From Prolixibacteraceae bacterium (lineage in GTDB: Bacteria; Bacteroidota; Bacteroidia; Bacteroidales; Prolixibacteraceae): a stretch of DNA of 64,000 nt. Positions 19,393-27,877 of the stretch are shown here, piece by piece. Location of the stretch: positions 1-64,000 of the forward strand of contig JAIBEZ010000085.1 in assembly GCA_019459485.1 (NCBI GenBank), read 5' to 3'. The notes beneath the pieces are model-generated. The model was not told the DNA's origin. It saw nothing but the letters and a program-made list of their open reading frames with translations, and did not search any database. How positions within the stretch are numbered: the first letter of the stretch is position 1; each line of letters opens with the position of its first letter. The translations under genes and the position numbers were made by a program.

Positions 19393-22119
19393 ATGAAAAA
19401 CAAGAATATATTTTTCCTGATAAGCATAGTCAACCTTTTTGCGGTGACAACTTCATTTGCTCAATCAGGAAAATCTGAACGGGAGCGCATTTCCATCAAC
19501 GAAGGCTGGAGTTTTCACAAATACGAATCGGTAGCAAAAGCTGATGAACTGATTTACGATGTTCGCCCCGAAATTACCGACAATACTGACAACAAGGTCG
19601 CCGATGCAAAACCTACCGAAGCTGTTGAAGTAGAAGCTAAACAGGAAGTACTTAAACCCTGGATTCTTCCGTCTGGGAATGATTTTATCAAAGATCCGGC
19701 AAAAAGACATGCTCGTCCTGAAGGAAATCCCGGCGGTGATTTCCCTTTTGTACAGAATAATTTCGATGATCGTTCATGGGAAAAGGTAAATCTGCCGCAC
19801 GACTGGGCGATCAAAGGACCTTTTCAGAAAGGATGGAATTCGGAAGTTGGCGGAGGAATGGGCCGGTTACCCGCTAACGGAGTGGCCTGGTACAGGAAAA
19901 AACTCGATATCCCGGCTTCGGATGCAAGTAAATCCATCTTTCTCGATATTGACGGCGCCATGTCGTATGCCATTGTTTGGCTGAACGGACATTTGATAGG
20001 CGGCTGGCCATACGGCTACAATTCATTTCGGTTGGACTTGACTCCGTTCATTAAATTTGGCAGTGAAAACCAACTGGCCATCCGCATCGACAATCCCAAC
20101 CATTCTGCACGTTGGTATCCCGGTGCAGGACTTTACCGCAATGTTTGGCTGACCAAAACCAACCCGATCCATGTCGGACAATGGGGAACTTACGTGACCA
20201 CAAAAGATATTTCAAAGGAATCTGCTACAATCAATCTGACTATCAATCTCGATAACGATTCAAAAACGGATGAAACAGTTGAGGTTTCAACTTCTATTTT
20301 TGCGTTGGATGCAAAAGGAAACAAAACCGGAAAAGCGGTTGCCAGCTTTTCAACACTGAAATCAAAAGTTGTTGCCGAAGGAAGCGCCAAGCTTGAAAAC
20401 TCGGTAACGATCAAAAAACCCAAACTTTGGGGGCCGCCACCAACTCAGCAACCGAATCTTTACTTAGCCGAAACTACTTTGTCAGAAAACGGCAAAATTA
20501 TCGACACCTACGAAACACGGTTTGGAATCAGGTCAGTAGAATTTAATCCCGATAAAGGAATATTTGTCAACGGTGAACACATTAAAATACAAGGGGTCAA
20601 CCAACACCATGATCTGGGCGCTTTGGGTTCTGCATTCAATACCCGTGCAGCCGAACGCCAGTTGGAGATCTTACGAGAAATGGGCTGCAATGCCATCCGT
20701 ATGGCTCACAATCCGCCAGCGCCTGAGCTGCTCGAATTAACCGACAGAATGGGTTTTCTGGTAATCGACGAGATTTTTGATTCATGGGAGCGGAAAAAGA
20801 CGCCGCACGATTTCCACCTGATTTTTCCCGACTGGTCGGAAGCCGATACGCGCGCTTTTATTCGTCGCGACAGGAATTGTCCTTCAGTAATGATGTGGAG
20901 TTTTGGAAATGAAGTGGGCGAACAATACACCGACAAAGAAGGCGCTGCCGTAGCCAAACGGTTATCCGATTTTGTGAAGGAAGAAGACCCAACTCGGCCA
21001 ACCACCCTTGCCATGAATTTTGCAAAACCGGACATGCCTTTACCTCAGGTTCCCGACGTAATCGGATTGAATTATCAGGGTGAAGGAATTCGTCAGGATC
21101 CTGAATTTGAAGGAACTGATCGTATCCGCACTGTTCCGCAATACGAAGCTTTTCATACGAAATTCCCAAATAAAGTAATTTATAGCGCTGAAACTGCATC
21201 TGCTTTCAGTAGTCGTGGCATCTATCTGTTCCCGGTAACAAAAGCAAATAGTTCTCCGGTGCGCGATGGCCGTGGTGGCGACTCAAAGATTTGTCAGGTT
21301 AGCTCGTACGAACTCCATGCAGTTGACTTTGGATCTTCTGCTGATAAAGTTTTTGGTTCACTCGACCGGCATCCTTTTGTAGCTGGCGAGTTTGTTTGGA
21401 ACGGATTTGATTACATCGGCGAACCCACTCCTTATTATGAAGCACGAAGCTCCTATTCGGGAATGATCGATCTGGCAGGTTTCAAAAAAGACCGGTTTTA
21501 TCTTTATCAATCGCGCTGGCGTCCTGAACTGCCCATGGCTCATATTCTTCCACACTGGAATTGGCCGGAACGCGTTGGAGAAGTCACTCCGGTGCATGTA
21601 TTTACTTCGGGCGACGGAGCTGAATTATTCCTGAATGGCAAATCATTGGGGAAAAAGAAAAAAGGAGCATACGAATACCGTTTGCGTTGGGACAATGTAA
21701 AATACGAACCGGGTGAACTGAAGGTAATCGCTTATAAAAACGGTAAAAAGTGGTCTGAAGAAATTGTGAAAACTACCGGAGAAGCATCGCAACTTCAGGC
21801 CACAGCCGACCGTAGCCAAATTGTTGCTGACGGAAAAGATTTGGCCTTCATCACTATACAAATAACCGATAAAGATGGATTGATGGTACCGCGATCAAAC
21901 AACCGAATTGAATTCAGTATTGAAGGTCCGGGCGAAATTGTGGCCACTGATAATGGCGATTCGTATAATCTGGAATCCTTCGCGTCACACCAACGTGAAG
22001 CATTTAACGGATTGGCACTGGTAATTGTAAGGGCAAAATCCGGAGAAAAAGGGACAATAACCGTTAAGGCGAAAACATCAGGATTGAAAGAAGCGCAGAT
22101 TAAAGTTCAAAGTAGATAA
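19393..22119 (+). CDS. GH2-family glycosidase with C-terminal DUF4982/Ig-like domains
   Basis: GH2 motifs: VNLPHDWAIKGPF, NQHHDLGALGSAFN, IRMAHNPPAPELLELTDRMGFLVIDE, MWSFGNEVGEQ, IYSAETAS. In-frame ATG at 19393. Confidence 0.93.
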   Translation: MKNKNIFFLISIVNLFAVTTSFAQSGKSERERISINEGWSFHKYESVAKADELIYDVRPEITDNTDNKVADAKPTEAVEVEAKQEVLKPWILPSGNDFIKDPAKRHARPEGNPGGDFPFVQNNFDDRSWEKVNLPHDWAIKGPFQKGWNSEVGGGMGRLPANGVAWYRKKLDIPASDASKSIFLDIDGAMSYAIVWLNGHLIGGWPYGYNSFRLDLTPFIKFGSENQLAIRIDNPNHSARWYPGAGLYRNVWLTKTNPIHVGQWGTYVTTKDISKESATINLTINLDNDSKTDETVEVSTSIFALDAKGNKTGKAVASFSTLKSKVVAEGSAKLENSVTIKKPKLWGPPPTQQPNLYLAETTLSENGKIIDTYETRFGIRSVEFNPDKGIFVNGEHIKIQGVNQHHDLGALGSAFNTRAAERQLEILREMGCNAIRMAHNPPAPELLELTDRMGFLVIDEIFDSWERKKTPHDFHLIFPDWSEADTRAFIRRDRNCPSVMMWSFGNEVGEQYTDKEGAAVAKRLSDFVKEEDPTRPTTLAMNFAKPDMPLPQVPDVIGLNYQGEGIRQDPEFEGTDRIRTVPQYEAFHTKFPNKVIYSAETASAFSSRGIYLFPVTKANSSPVRDGRGGDSKICQVSSYELHAVDFGSSADKVFGSLDRHPFVAGEFVWNGFDYIGEPTPYYEARSSYSGMIDLAGFKKDRFYLYQSRWRPELPMAHILPHWNWPERVGEVTPVHVFTSGDGAELFLNGKSLGKKKKGAYEYRLRWDNVKYEPGELKVIAYKNGKKWSEEIVKTTGEASQLQATADRSQIVADGKDLAFITIQITDKDGLMVPRSNNRIEFSIEGPGEIVATDNGDSYNLESFASHQREAFNGLALVIVRAKSGEKGTITVKAKTSGLKEAQIKVQSR

Positions 22120-22191
22120 ATGGAGAAATTGAAAATCAGGCCAATATAGAAGCAAATCTGGAATTCTTAATTTCAAATCCACTAAACTGAA

Positions 22192-22375
22192 AAAGGTGCA
22201 GCGCACCGTAATATTTTTAATAATGGCTAACACATACACACAATGTTATTTTCAGCTCGTATTTGCTGTTAAAAACAGGGATGCCCTGATAAAAAATTTA
22301 ATTCAAGGATGAATATGTATTCGAATTTTTCGATGATGTGCGGTGGGAATAAATATTTCGGTGCGCTGCACCTTT
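22192..22375. mobile_element. Decayed IS200/RAYT-like element bounded by perfect 17-bp inverted repeats
   Basis: Left arm AAAGGTGCAGCGCACCG (22192-22208), right arm CGGTGCGCTGCACCTTT (22359-22375); interior encodes MANTYTQCYFQLVFAVKNRDALI, resembling a Y1 transposase N-terminus. Confidence 0.75.
22223..22312 (+). pseudogene. N-terminal remnant of IS200/REP-associated tyrosine transposase
   Basis: ATG...TGA encoding MANTYTQCYFQLVFAVKNRDALIKNLIQG; a C-terminal-looking fragment EYVFEFFDDVRWE* follows in another frame (22311-22352). Confidence 0.65.
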
Positions 22376-22402
22376 CCCCGCTTTCAATCGGCTTTTTGCT
22401 AC

Positions 22403-22425
22403 AAATATTTGGCGGCTCTGCCGCT
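22403..22425. repeat. REP-like hairpin AAATATTT-GGCGGCTCTGCCGCT
   Basis: Same layout (AAATATTT then GC-rich hairpin) as the right end of the adjacent 22192-22375 element. Confidence 0.5.
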
Positions 22426-22487
22426 ACCTACCAGAAATGAAGGGTATTGCAGAAGAGATTTTAAACTGAACCAATAACAATAGCTTA

Positions 22488-23741
22488 ATGAAAACAAAAG
22501 TGAGAATAAAAATAATTTCTTTGCTGCTTCTGTCAAGTACATTTCTGACAGTCAATTCTTTTGCTCAGAAAATTCCACTTGTTTATAAAGTTGAGAACAC
22601 TGGGGCGAAATTTCCGAAACCGGTTTTACCCACGATAGATCAACTTCCAGTCATTGAGCCCCTGACCGATCCGTTCACATGGTCTGATGGAAAGGGGCGA
22701 TCAACCAAATTCAAAAACTGGAGTCGCCGCCGTGCCGAGATTGGCGCTGAAATACAGCATTACGAGATCGGCAAAAAGCCTAATCGTCCGGATACCATAA
22801 CTGCCAGCTATTCCGGAGACACACTCAAGGTGCATATTACCGAGAACGGGAAAACGCTCACACTGACTTCACGAATTACTCTTCCTGAAGGGAAAGGTCC
22901 ATTCCCGGCAGTGATCGGGATTGGTCGTGGTTCGGGCAGTTTGCCGGCAGAAATATTTGCCAGCCGCGGCATCGCGCAAATCCCTTTTAATTTCACACAG
23001 GTAATGGCTCATAACCAGAAACGGGGAAATGAACCGATCAATCAGCTTTATCCTGAGCTCGTTTCAATGGGAGCTTACTCCGCCTGGTCGTGGGGAGTAA
23101 GCCGACTGATTGATGGCCTGGAGCTGGTTTCGAAAGAACTTCCCATCGATTTAAAAAATCTGGCGGTAACCGGTTGCTCTTTCGCCGGAAAAATGGCGCT
23201 TTTTGCAGCAGCATTCGATGAACGAATCGCGCTGACAATTGCCCAGGAATCCGGTGGCGGTGGGGCTGCTGCCTGGCGCGTTTCACAGTCGTTGCCTGTT
23301 AAAGTGGAAACGCTGGGCGCTACCAGTCATGTCTGGTTTATGGAAAGCATGTTTCAATTTGCAGATAAGAATGTTGCGAAACTGCCGTACGATCATCACG
23401 AATTAATGGCTATGATAGCGCCCCGTGCATTATTGGTCCTTGGAAACCCTGACTTTGAGTGGCTTGCCGATGAATCGGGCTATGTATCCTGTCGGGCGGC
23501 ACACGAAGTCTGGAAAACTTTTGGCATACCCGATCGCTTTGGTTTTTCGATTGTGGCCGGGCATGGACACTGTCAACTCCCCAAAAGTCAATATCCGGAA
23601 GTGGAAGCTTTTGTGGAAAAGTTCCTTCTTGGAAATACATCCGCAAATACAAACGTCACGATCAGTCCCTATCCACAAGTTGACTATTCCCGTTGGTTTG
23701 ATTGGTGGGGAAAGGGAAAACCAGCGTTCAAGAAAAATTAA
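22488..23741 (+). CDS. CE15-like 4-O-methyl-glucuronoyl methylesterase
   Basis: 417 aa alpha/beta hydrolase; VTGCSFAGKMALFAAAFDERIALTIAQESGGGGAAAWR and HGHCQLP match CE15 layout; signal peptide. Confidence 0.85.
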   Translation: MKTKVRIKIISLLLLSSTFLTVNSFAQKIPLVYKVENTGAKFPKPVLPTIDQLPVIEPLTDPFTWSDGKGRSTKFKNWSRRRAEIGAEIQHYEIGKKPNRPDTITASYSGDTLKVHITENGKTLTLTSRITLPEGKGPFPAVIGIGRGSGSLPAEIFASRGIAQIPFNFTQVMAHNQKRGNEPINQLYPELVSMGAYSAWSWGVSRLIDGLELVSKELPIDLKNLAVTGCSFAGKMALFAAAFDERIALTIAQESGGGGAAAWRVSQSLPVKVETLGATSHVWFMESMFQFADKNVAKLPYDHHELMAMIAPRALLVLGNPDFEWLADESGYVSCRAAHEVWKTFGIPDRFGFSIVAGHGHCQLPKSQYPEVEAFVEKFLLGNTSANTNVTISPYPQVDYSRWFDWWGKGKPAFKKN

Positions 23742-23764
23742 TGAGTATTCGATTGTGTACCGAA

Positions 23765-23903
23765 GATATCCTTTGCCGTCAGCTTCAGCTGACGGATCAA
23801 ATGTTGAGCGAAGCTAATGGCTTTAGCCACAGCCTTTAGGGCTAAAACCCAGATCTCGCATCTTCATTTTACCCGTTGACTGAAGTCAACGGCAAAGGAT
23901 ATC
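23765..23903. repeat. 139-bp MITE/REP-type element with 15-bp terminal inverted repeats and three internal hairpins
   Basis: GATATCCTTTGCCGT / ACGGCAAAGGATATC ends; CCGTCAGCTTCAGCTGACGG (23776-23795), TTTAGCC/GGCTAAA (23822-23846), CCGTTGACTGAAGTCAACGG (23873-23892). Confidence 0.85.
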
Positions 23904-23982
23904 GCCTCAACATTAAACTGTTTAGGTAAATAAACGGATATTCAAAAAAAAATAACTGATAAGAGCTTACAATTAAAGTGGT

Positions 23983-25626
23983 ATGAAAAAGCAAAAAAAA
24001 TATACAAGTTTATTGATCGGATTGATCCTGTTGGGCATGAATGCTTTTTCACAAGATCCTGATTTTCACATTTATCTGTGTTTTGGTCAGTCGAACATGG
24101 AGGGAGCAGGTGCAATTGAAACGGTTGACAAGACCGTTGACAGTCGTTTCAAAGTTATGGAAGCTGTTGACTGTTCAAATCTGGGAAGAACAAAAGGGAA
24201 ATGGTACACCGCCGTTCCGCCTTTAACCCGATGCGGGACAGGTCTCTCACCTGTCGATTATTTTGGCAGAACGATGATTGCAAACCTTCCAACCAACGTT
24301 AAAGTCGGAGTAATCAATGTTTCTGTGGGCGGTTGCAAAATCGAACTGTTCGATAAAATCAATTATACGACATATGTTTCATCAATCACAGAAACATGGC
24401 TGAAAAATATTATTGCCGAATACAATGGAAACCCTTACGGGCGTTTGGTTGAGATGGCTAAACTTGCCCAGAAAGACGGAGTAATTAAGGGCATTCTGTT
24501 GCATCAGGGCGAATCAAATACGGGCGACAGCCAATGGCCTGCAAAAGTCAAGGGAGTTTACAACAACCTGATAACCGATCTGGGGCTTGACCCCACCAAA
24601 GTGCCGCTGCTTGCCGGTGAAGTCGTACATGCCGATCAGGGTGGCATTTGTGCAAGCATGAATTCGATCATCGCAAAATTACCCCAAACACTTCCCAATT
24701 CTTATGTCATTTCTTCGAGCAAGTGCACCGATCAGGCCGACAATCTGCATTTCAATTCGGCAGGTTACAGAAAATTTGGAACGCGTTATGCAATTAAAAT
24801 GCTTTCATTGATGGGCTATGATGTAGAGGAACCTATTGATCCGATAATTCCGGTCACTCCTCCTGATCCAAAGGGAACCGAGTCGTTTTGGTTTGAAGCT
24901 GAACGTTTTGTAACGCCAACTGCCGGTACAAATTTCAATATTGTAAAAGATGCCTTGGCTTCAAATGAAAAATCCATAACCGTTCAGGCTGGTGTACAAG
25001 CTCTTACAACAGCTCCTTCCGTTAGTGAAGGAATAATCACAATCTCTTTTACAGCATCTAAGGATACCACCTACAATCTGTTTCTGCGCTTAAATTGTCC
25101 ATCGACCGATGACGATTCATTTTGGATGAAATTAGACAATGGTGCGTTTGTCGCATGTAACGGTTTAACCACAAGCGGATGGGCATGGTTAAAAATAACC
25201 AGTTTTGTTCTGAAAAAAGGTCAGCATAAAATCACTATTGGCTATCGCGAGGATGGGGCGATGCTTGATAAAATATGTATTTCAAGTTATGGGACTATTC
25301 CCACTGGAATTGGTGAGAAAGATGATTTAGCGGTTGGGTTGAATTCGATAAGTACAATGGATGGTTATACATTGGAACAAAACTTTCCAAACCCGTTTAA
25401 TGGGAAAACCAACATTTCATTTGAGATTCCAAACAACACCTTTGTTTCGCTGAAAGTCTATAATTTGCTTGGAACTGAAATTGGAGAAATAGCTGGAAAA
25501 GAATACACTTCAGGAAAACATACGGCAGAATTTGATTCTAAAAACCTTGCCGAAGGAATTTATATTTACACGATTAAGGCCGGTAAGTTTTCGGCTAGTC
25601 AAAAGATGATTTTACAAGGCGAATAG
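23983..25626 (+). CDS. CE6/SASA-type carbohydrate (acetylxylan) esterase with CBM-like module and T9SS C-terminal sorting domain
   Basis: IYLCFGQSNMEGAG, LLHQGESNTGDSQWP; ~130-aa beta-sandwich; C-terminal FPNPFNGKTNISFEIP...ASQKMILQG. Confidence 0.88.
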   Translation: MKKQKKYTSLLIGLILLGMNAFSQDPDFHIYLCFGQSNMEGAGAIETVDKTVDSRFKVMEAVDCSNLGRTKGKWYTAVPPLTRCGTGLSPVDYFGRTMIANLPTNVKVGVINVSVGGCKIELFDKINYTTYVSSITETWLKNIIAEYNGNPYGRLVEMAKLAQKDGVIKGILLHQGESNTGDSQWPAKVKGVYNNLITDLGLDPTKVPLLAGEVVHADQGGICASMNSIIAKLPQTLPNSYVISSSKCTDQADNLHFNSAGYRKFGTRYAIKMLSLMGYDVEEPIDPIIPVTPPDPKGTESFWFEAERFVTPTAGTNFNIVKDALASNEKSITVQAGVQALTTAPSVSEGIITISFTASKDTTYNLFLRLNCPSTDDDSFWMKLDNGAFVACNGLTTSGWAWLKITSFVLKKGQHKITIGYREDGAMLDKICISSYGTIPTGIGEKDDLAVGLNSISTMDGYTLEQNFPNPFNGKTNISFEIPNNTFVSLKVYNLLGTEIGEIAGKEYTSGKHTAEFDSKNLAEGIYIYTIKAGKFSASQKMILQGE

Positions 25627-25641
25627 AAAATATTAGTGCTT

Positions 25642-27861
25642 ATTATGAAAATAAAATATCTATTCATACTGGCGATGTGCTGGATTTCAAATCTTGAAAC
25701 AGCAAGTGTTTCGGCACAAACAGTAACAGTCGATTTGTCGAGTGAATTCCAAATCATTAGAGGGTTTGGAGGGATGAACCACACCACCTGGATTAAAGAC
25801 TTAAATGAAGACAACAGGGAAAAAGCTTTTGGGAACGATCCGGGTGAGATGGGTTTAAGTATTCTTCGGATGCATGTTAACCCAAACGCTGCACAGTTCA
25901 ATCTTGAAGTACCGACAGCTTTACATGCCATTAAAAAAGGCGCTGTTGTTTTTGCCACTCCATGGAATGCACCTGAAGCATTAACTGTTAAAGTTTCTGA
26001 TATAACCAAGGTTGACCCGGCAAAATATGACGCATACGCTGCACATTTGAATGCATTTGACACGTATATGTCGAATAACGGCGCGCCATTGTACGCTATT
26101 TCAGTGCAAAATGAACCCGATTGGGGTGAATGGACCCGATGGACTTCGGCAGAAATGCTCGACTTTTTGAAAAATCATGCGCATAACCTGAATAACCCCC
26201 GCGTGATGGCGCCTGAGTCTTTTCAATTCAGACGTGCCTTTTCCGATCCGCTTTTAAACGATGCCAAGGCAGCAGCCAACTTTGAAATTGTGGGTGGTCA
26301 TATTTACGGTGGAGGATTGGCTGATTATCCGCTTGCACGGCAGAAAGGGAAAGAGGTATGGATGACAGAACACTTACTGGGCAGTGGTGACGGACTCGTT
26401 AACAACTGGGATTTGGCGCTTACTGTGGGAAAAGAAATAAACGACTGCATGAAGGCCAATTTCAACGCCTATGTTTGGTGGTACATTCGCCGGTCGTATG
26501 GTTTGATTACCGATGACGGAAATATTACGGATAAAGGATATGTTATTTCACAGTTCTCAAAATTTATACGTCCCGGCGCTGTTCGGGTTGATGCAACAAT
26601 TACTTCTTCATCACTTTTAGATGTCACAGCCTATAAAACTGACACATCCTTTGTTATGGTTGTGGTTAACAGAAACAGCACGGGTAAAAGTTTGAATTTC
26701 AATATTAAAAATGGAACTGTTGATAAGCTCACTCAATTCACTACTTCTGCAACTAAAAAAGGGGTGAACGATGGTGATTTAACTGTTTCGGGAGGTTTGT
26801 TCACTGCAACGGTTGACGCCAAAAGTGTTACCACATTCACCACTTATTCTGCTAATGGTGGTAAAACGGGAAATGTAAAACCAACTGCTTTTGCCGGCGA
26901 TGATTTAATCATTAACGATACAGGAACCGGTTCCAATGTAATTAAACTGGATGGTTCTTTAAGCGAGGATAGCGATGGTGAAATTGTGAATTATTCCTGG
27001 TCGTTAAACGAACAACAGATTGCCTGGGAACCAAACGCTGAATCAACAATTTCCATTGGCGAATATAATTATGTATTAACCGTAACCGATAACGATGGCG
27101 CAACGGCTACCGATACCTTGCATGTAAAATTTAAAAGTCTGAATAATACTGAGATTTGGCTTGAGGCCGAATGTGCAACGATTGGTGCAAATTGGGATAC
27201 CAACACCGATGCAGGAGCTTCAAATGGAAGCTATGTAATGGCTAAGCCGGGCATTCAAAGCCTGACAACAGCGGCTGGTAGCGAAGGTACACTGGTACTT
27301 CCTTTTTCAGTTGATACAACCGGAAACTATAACTTACATGCCCGATTGAATTGCCCAACGAGTGATGACGACTCATTCTGGATAAAATTGGATAACGGAT
27401 CGTTTACTACATTTAACGGATTGGTTACCAATGGCTGGGCCTGGTTGAAATTAACCAGTTTCTGGCTCACAAAGGGACAGCATAAACTTACAATTACCTA
27501 TCGCGAGGATGGTGCAAAGCTTGACAAGATTTTGATAGCGAATACCGGACTTATACCAACCGCTTTTGGCGGAGCGGCTGATAATTGCGAATTAAATACG
27601 GGAAATATCAAGTCATTGTATGATAATGAGGGAATCTTCACAGTTTATCCAAACCCATCATCAGGCCAGGTAAATATTTCATGGGACAAGAAATTTAATT
27701 CATTAAAAGTTTACAATCTTCAGGGACAATCGCTGCTTGTTAAGCAGTACCCGGCTGAGATTGAAAAAACGGACGAAGTGTTTGATTTTGGCCAAGGAAT
27801 ATATTTTATTATGCTTCAAAACAAAAATTCATCGGCTGTTAAAAAGATTGTTATTAATTGA
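25642..27861 (+). CDS. GH30 subfamily 8 glucuronoxylanase with PKD-like domain, CBM-like module and T9SS sorting domain
   Basis: ISVQNEPDWGEWTRW, VGGHIYGGGLADYPLARQKGKEVWMTEHL, AYVWWYIRRSYGLITDDGNITDKGYVISQFSKFIRPG; PKD-like segment; C-terminal YPNPSSGQVNISWD...AVKKIVIN. Confidence 0.92.
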   Translation: MMKIKYLFILAMCWISNLETASVSAQTVTVDLSSEFQIIRGFGGMNHTTWIKDLNEDNREKAFGNDPGEMGLSILRMHVNPNAAQFNLEVPTALHAIKKGAVVFATPWNAPEALTVKVSDITKVDPAKYDAYAAHLNAFDTYMSNNGAPLYAISVQNEPDWGEWTRWTSAEMLDFLKNHAHNLNNPRVMAPESFQFRRAFSDPLLNDAKAAANFEIVGGHIYGGGLADYPLARQKGKEVWMTEHLLGSGDGLVNNWDLALTVGKEINDCMKANFNAYVWWYIRRSYGLITDDGNITDKGYVISQFSKFIRPGAVRVDATITSSSLLDVTAYKTDTSFVMVVVNRNSTGKSLNFNIKNGTVDKLTQFTTSATKKGVNDGDLTVSGGLFTATVDAKSVTTFTTYSANGGKTGNVKPTAFAGDDLIINDTGTGSNVIKLDGSLSEDSDGEIVNYSWSLNEQQIAWEPNAESTISIGEYNYVLTVTDNDGATATDTLHVKFKSLNNTEIWLEAECATIGANWDTNTDAGASNGSYVMAKPGIQSLTTAAGSEGTLVLPFSVDTTGNYNLHARLNCPTSDDDSFWIKLDNGSFTTFNGLVTNGWAWLKLTSFWLTKGQHKLTITYREDGAKLDKILIANTGLIPTAFGGAADNCELNTGNIKSLYDNEGIFTVYPNPSSGQVNISWDKKFNSLKVYNLQGQSLLVKQYPAEIEKTDEVFDFGQGIYFIMLQNKNSSAVKKIVIN

Positions 27862-27877
27862 TTGTGAGAAAAATATT

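Noticed and set aside
25599-26063. 154-aa minus-strand ORF over the start of the GH30 gene
   Set aside because: Overlaps two well-supported CDS on the opposite strand; sequence looks like reverse-complement noise.
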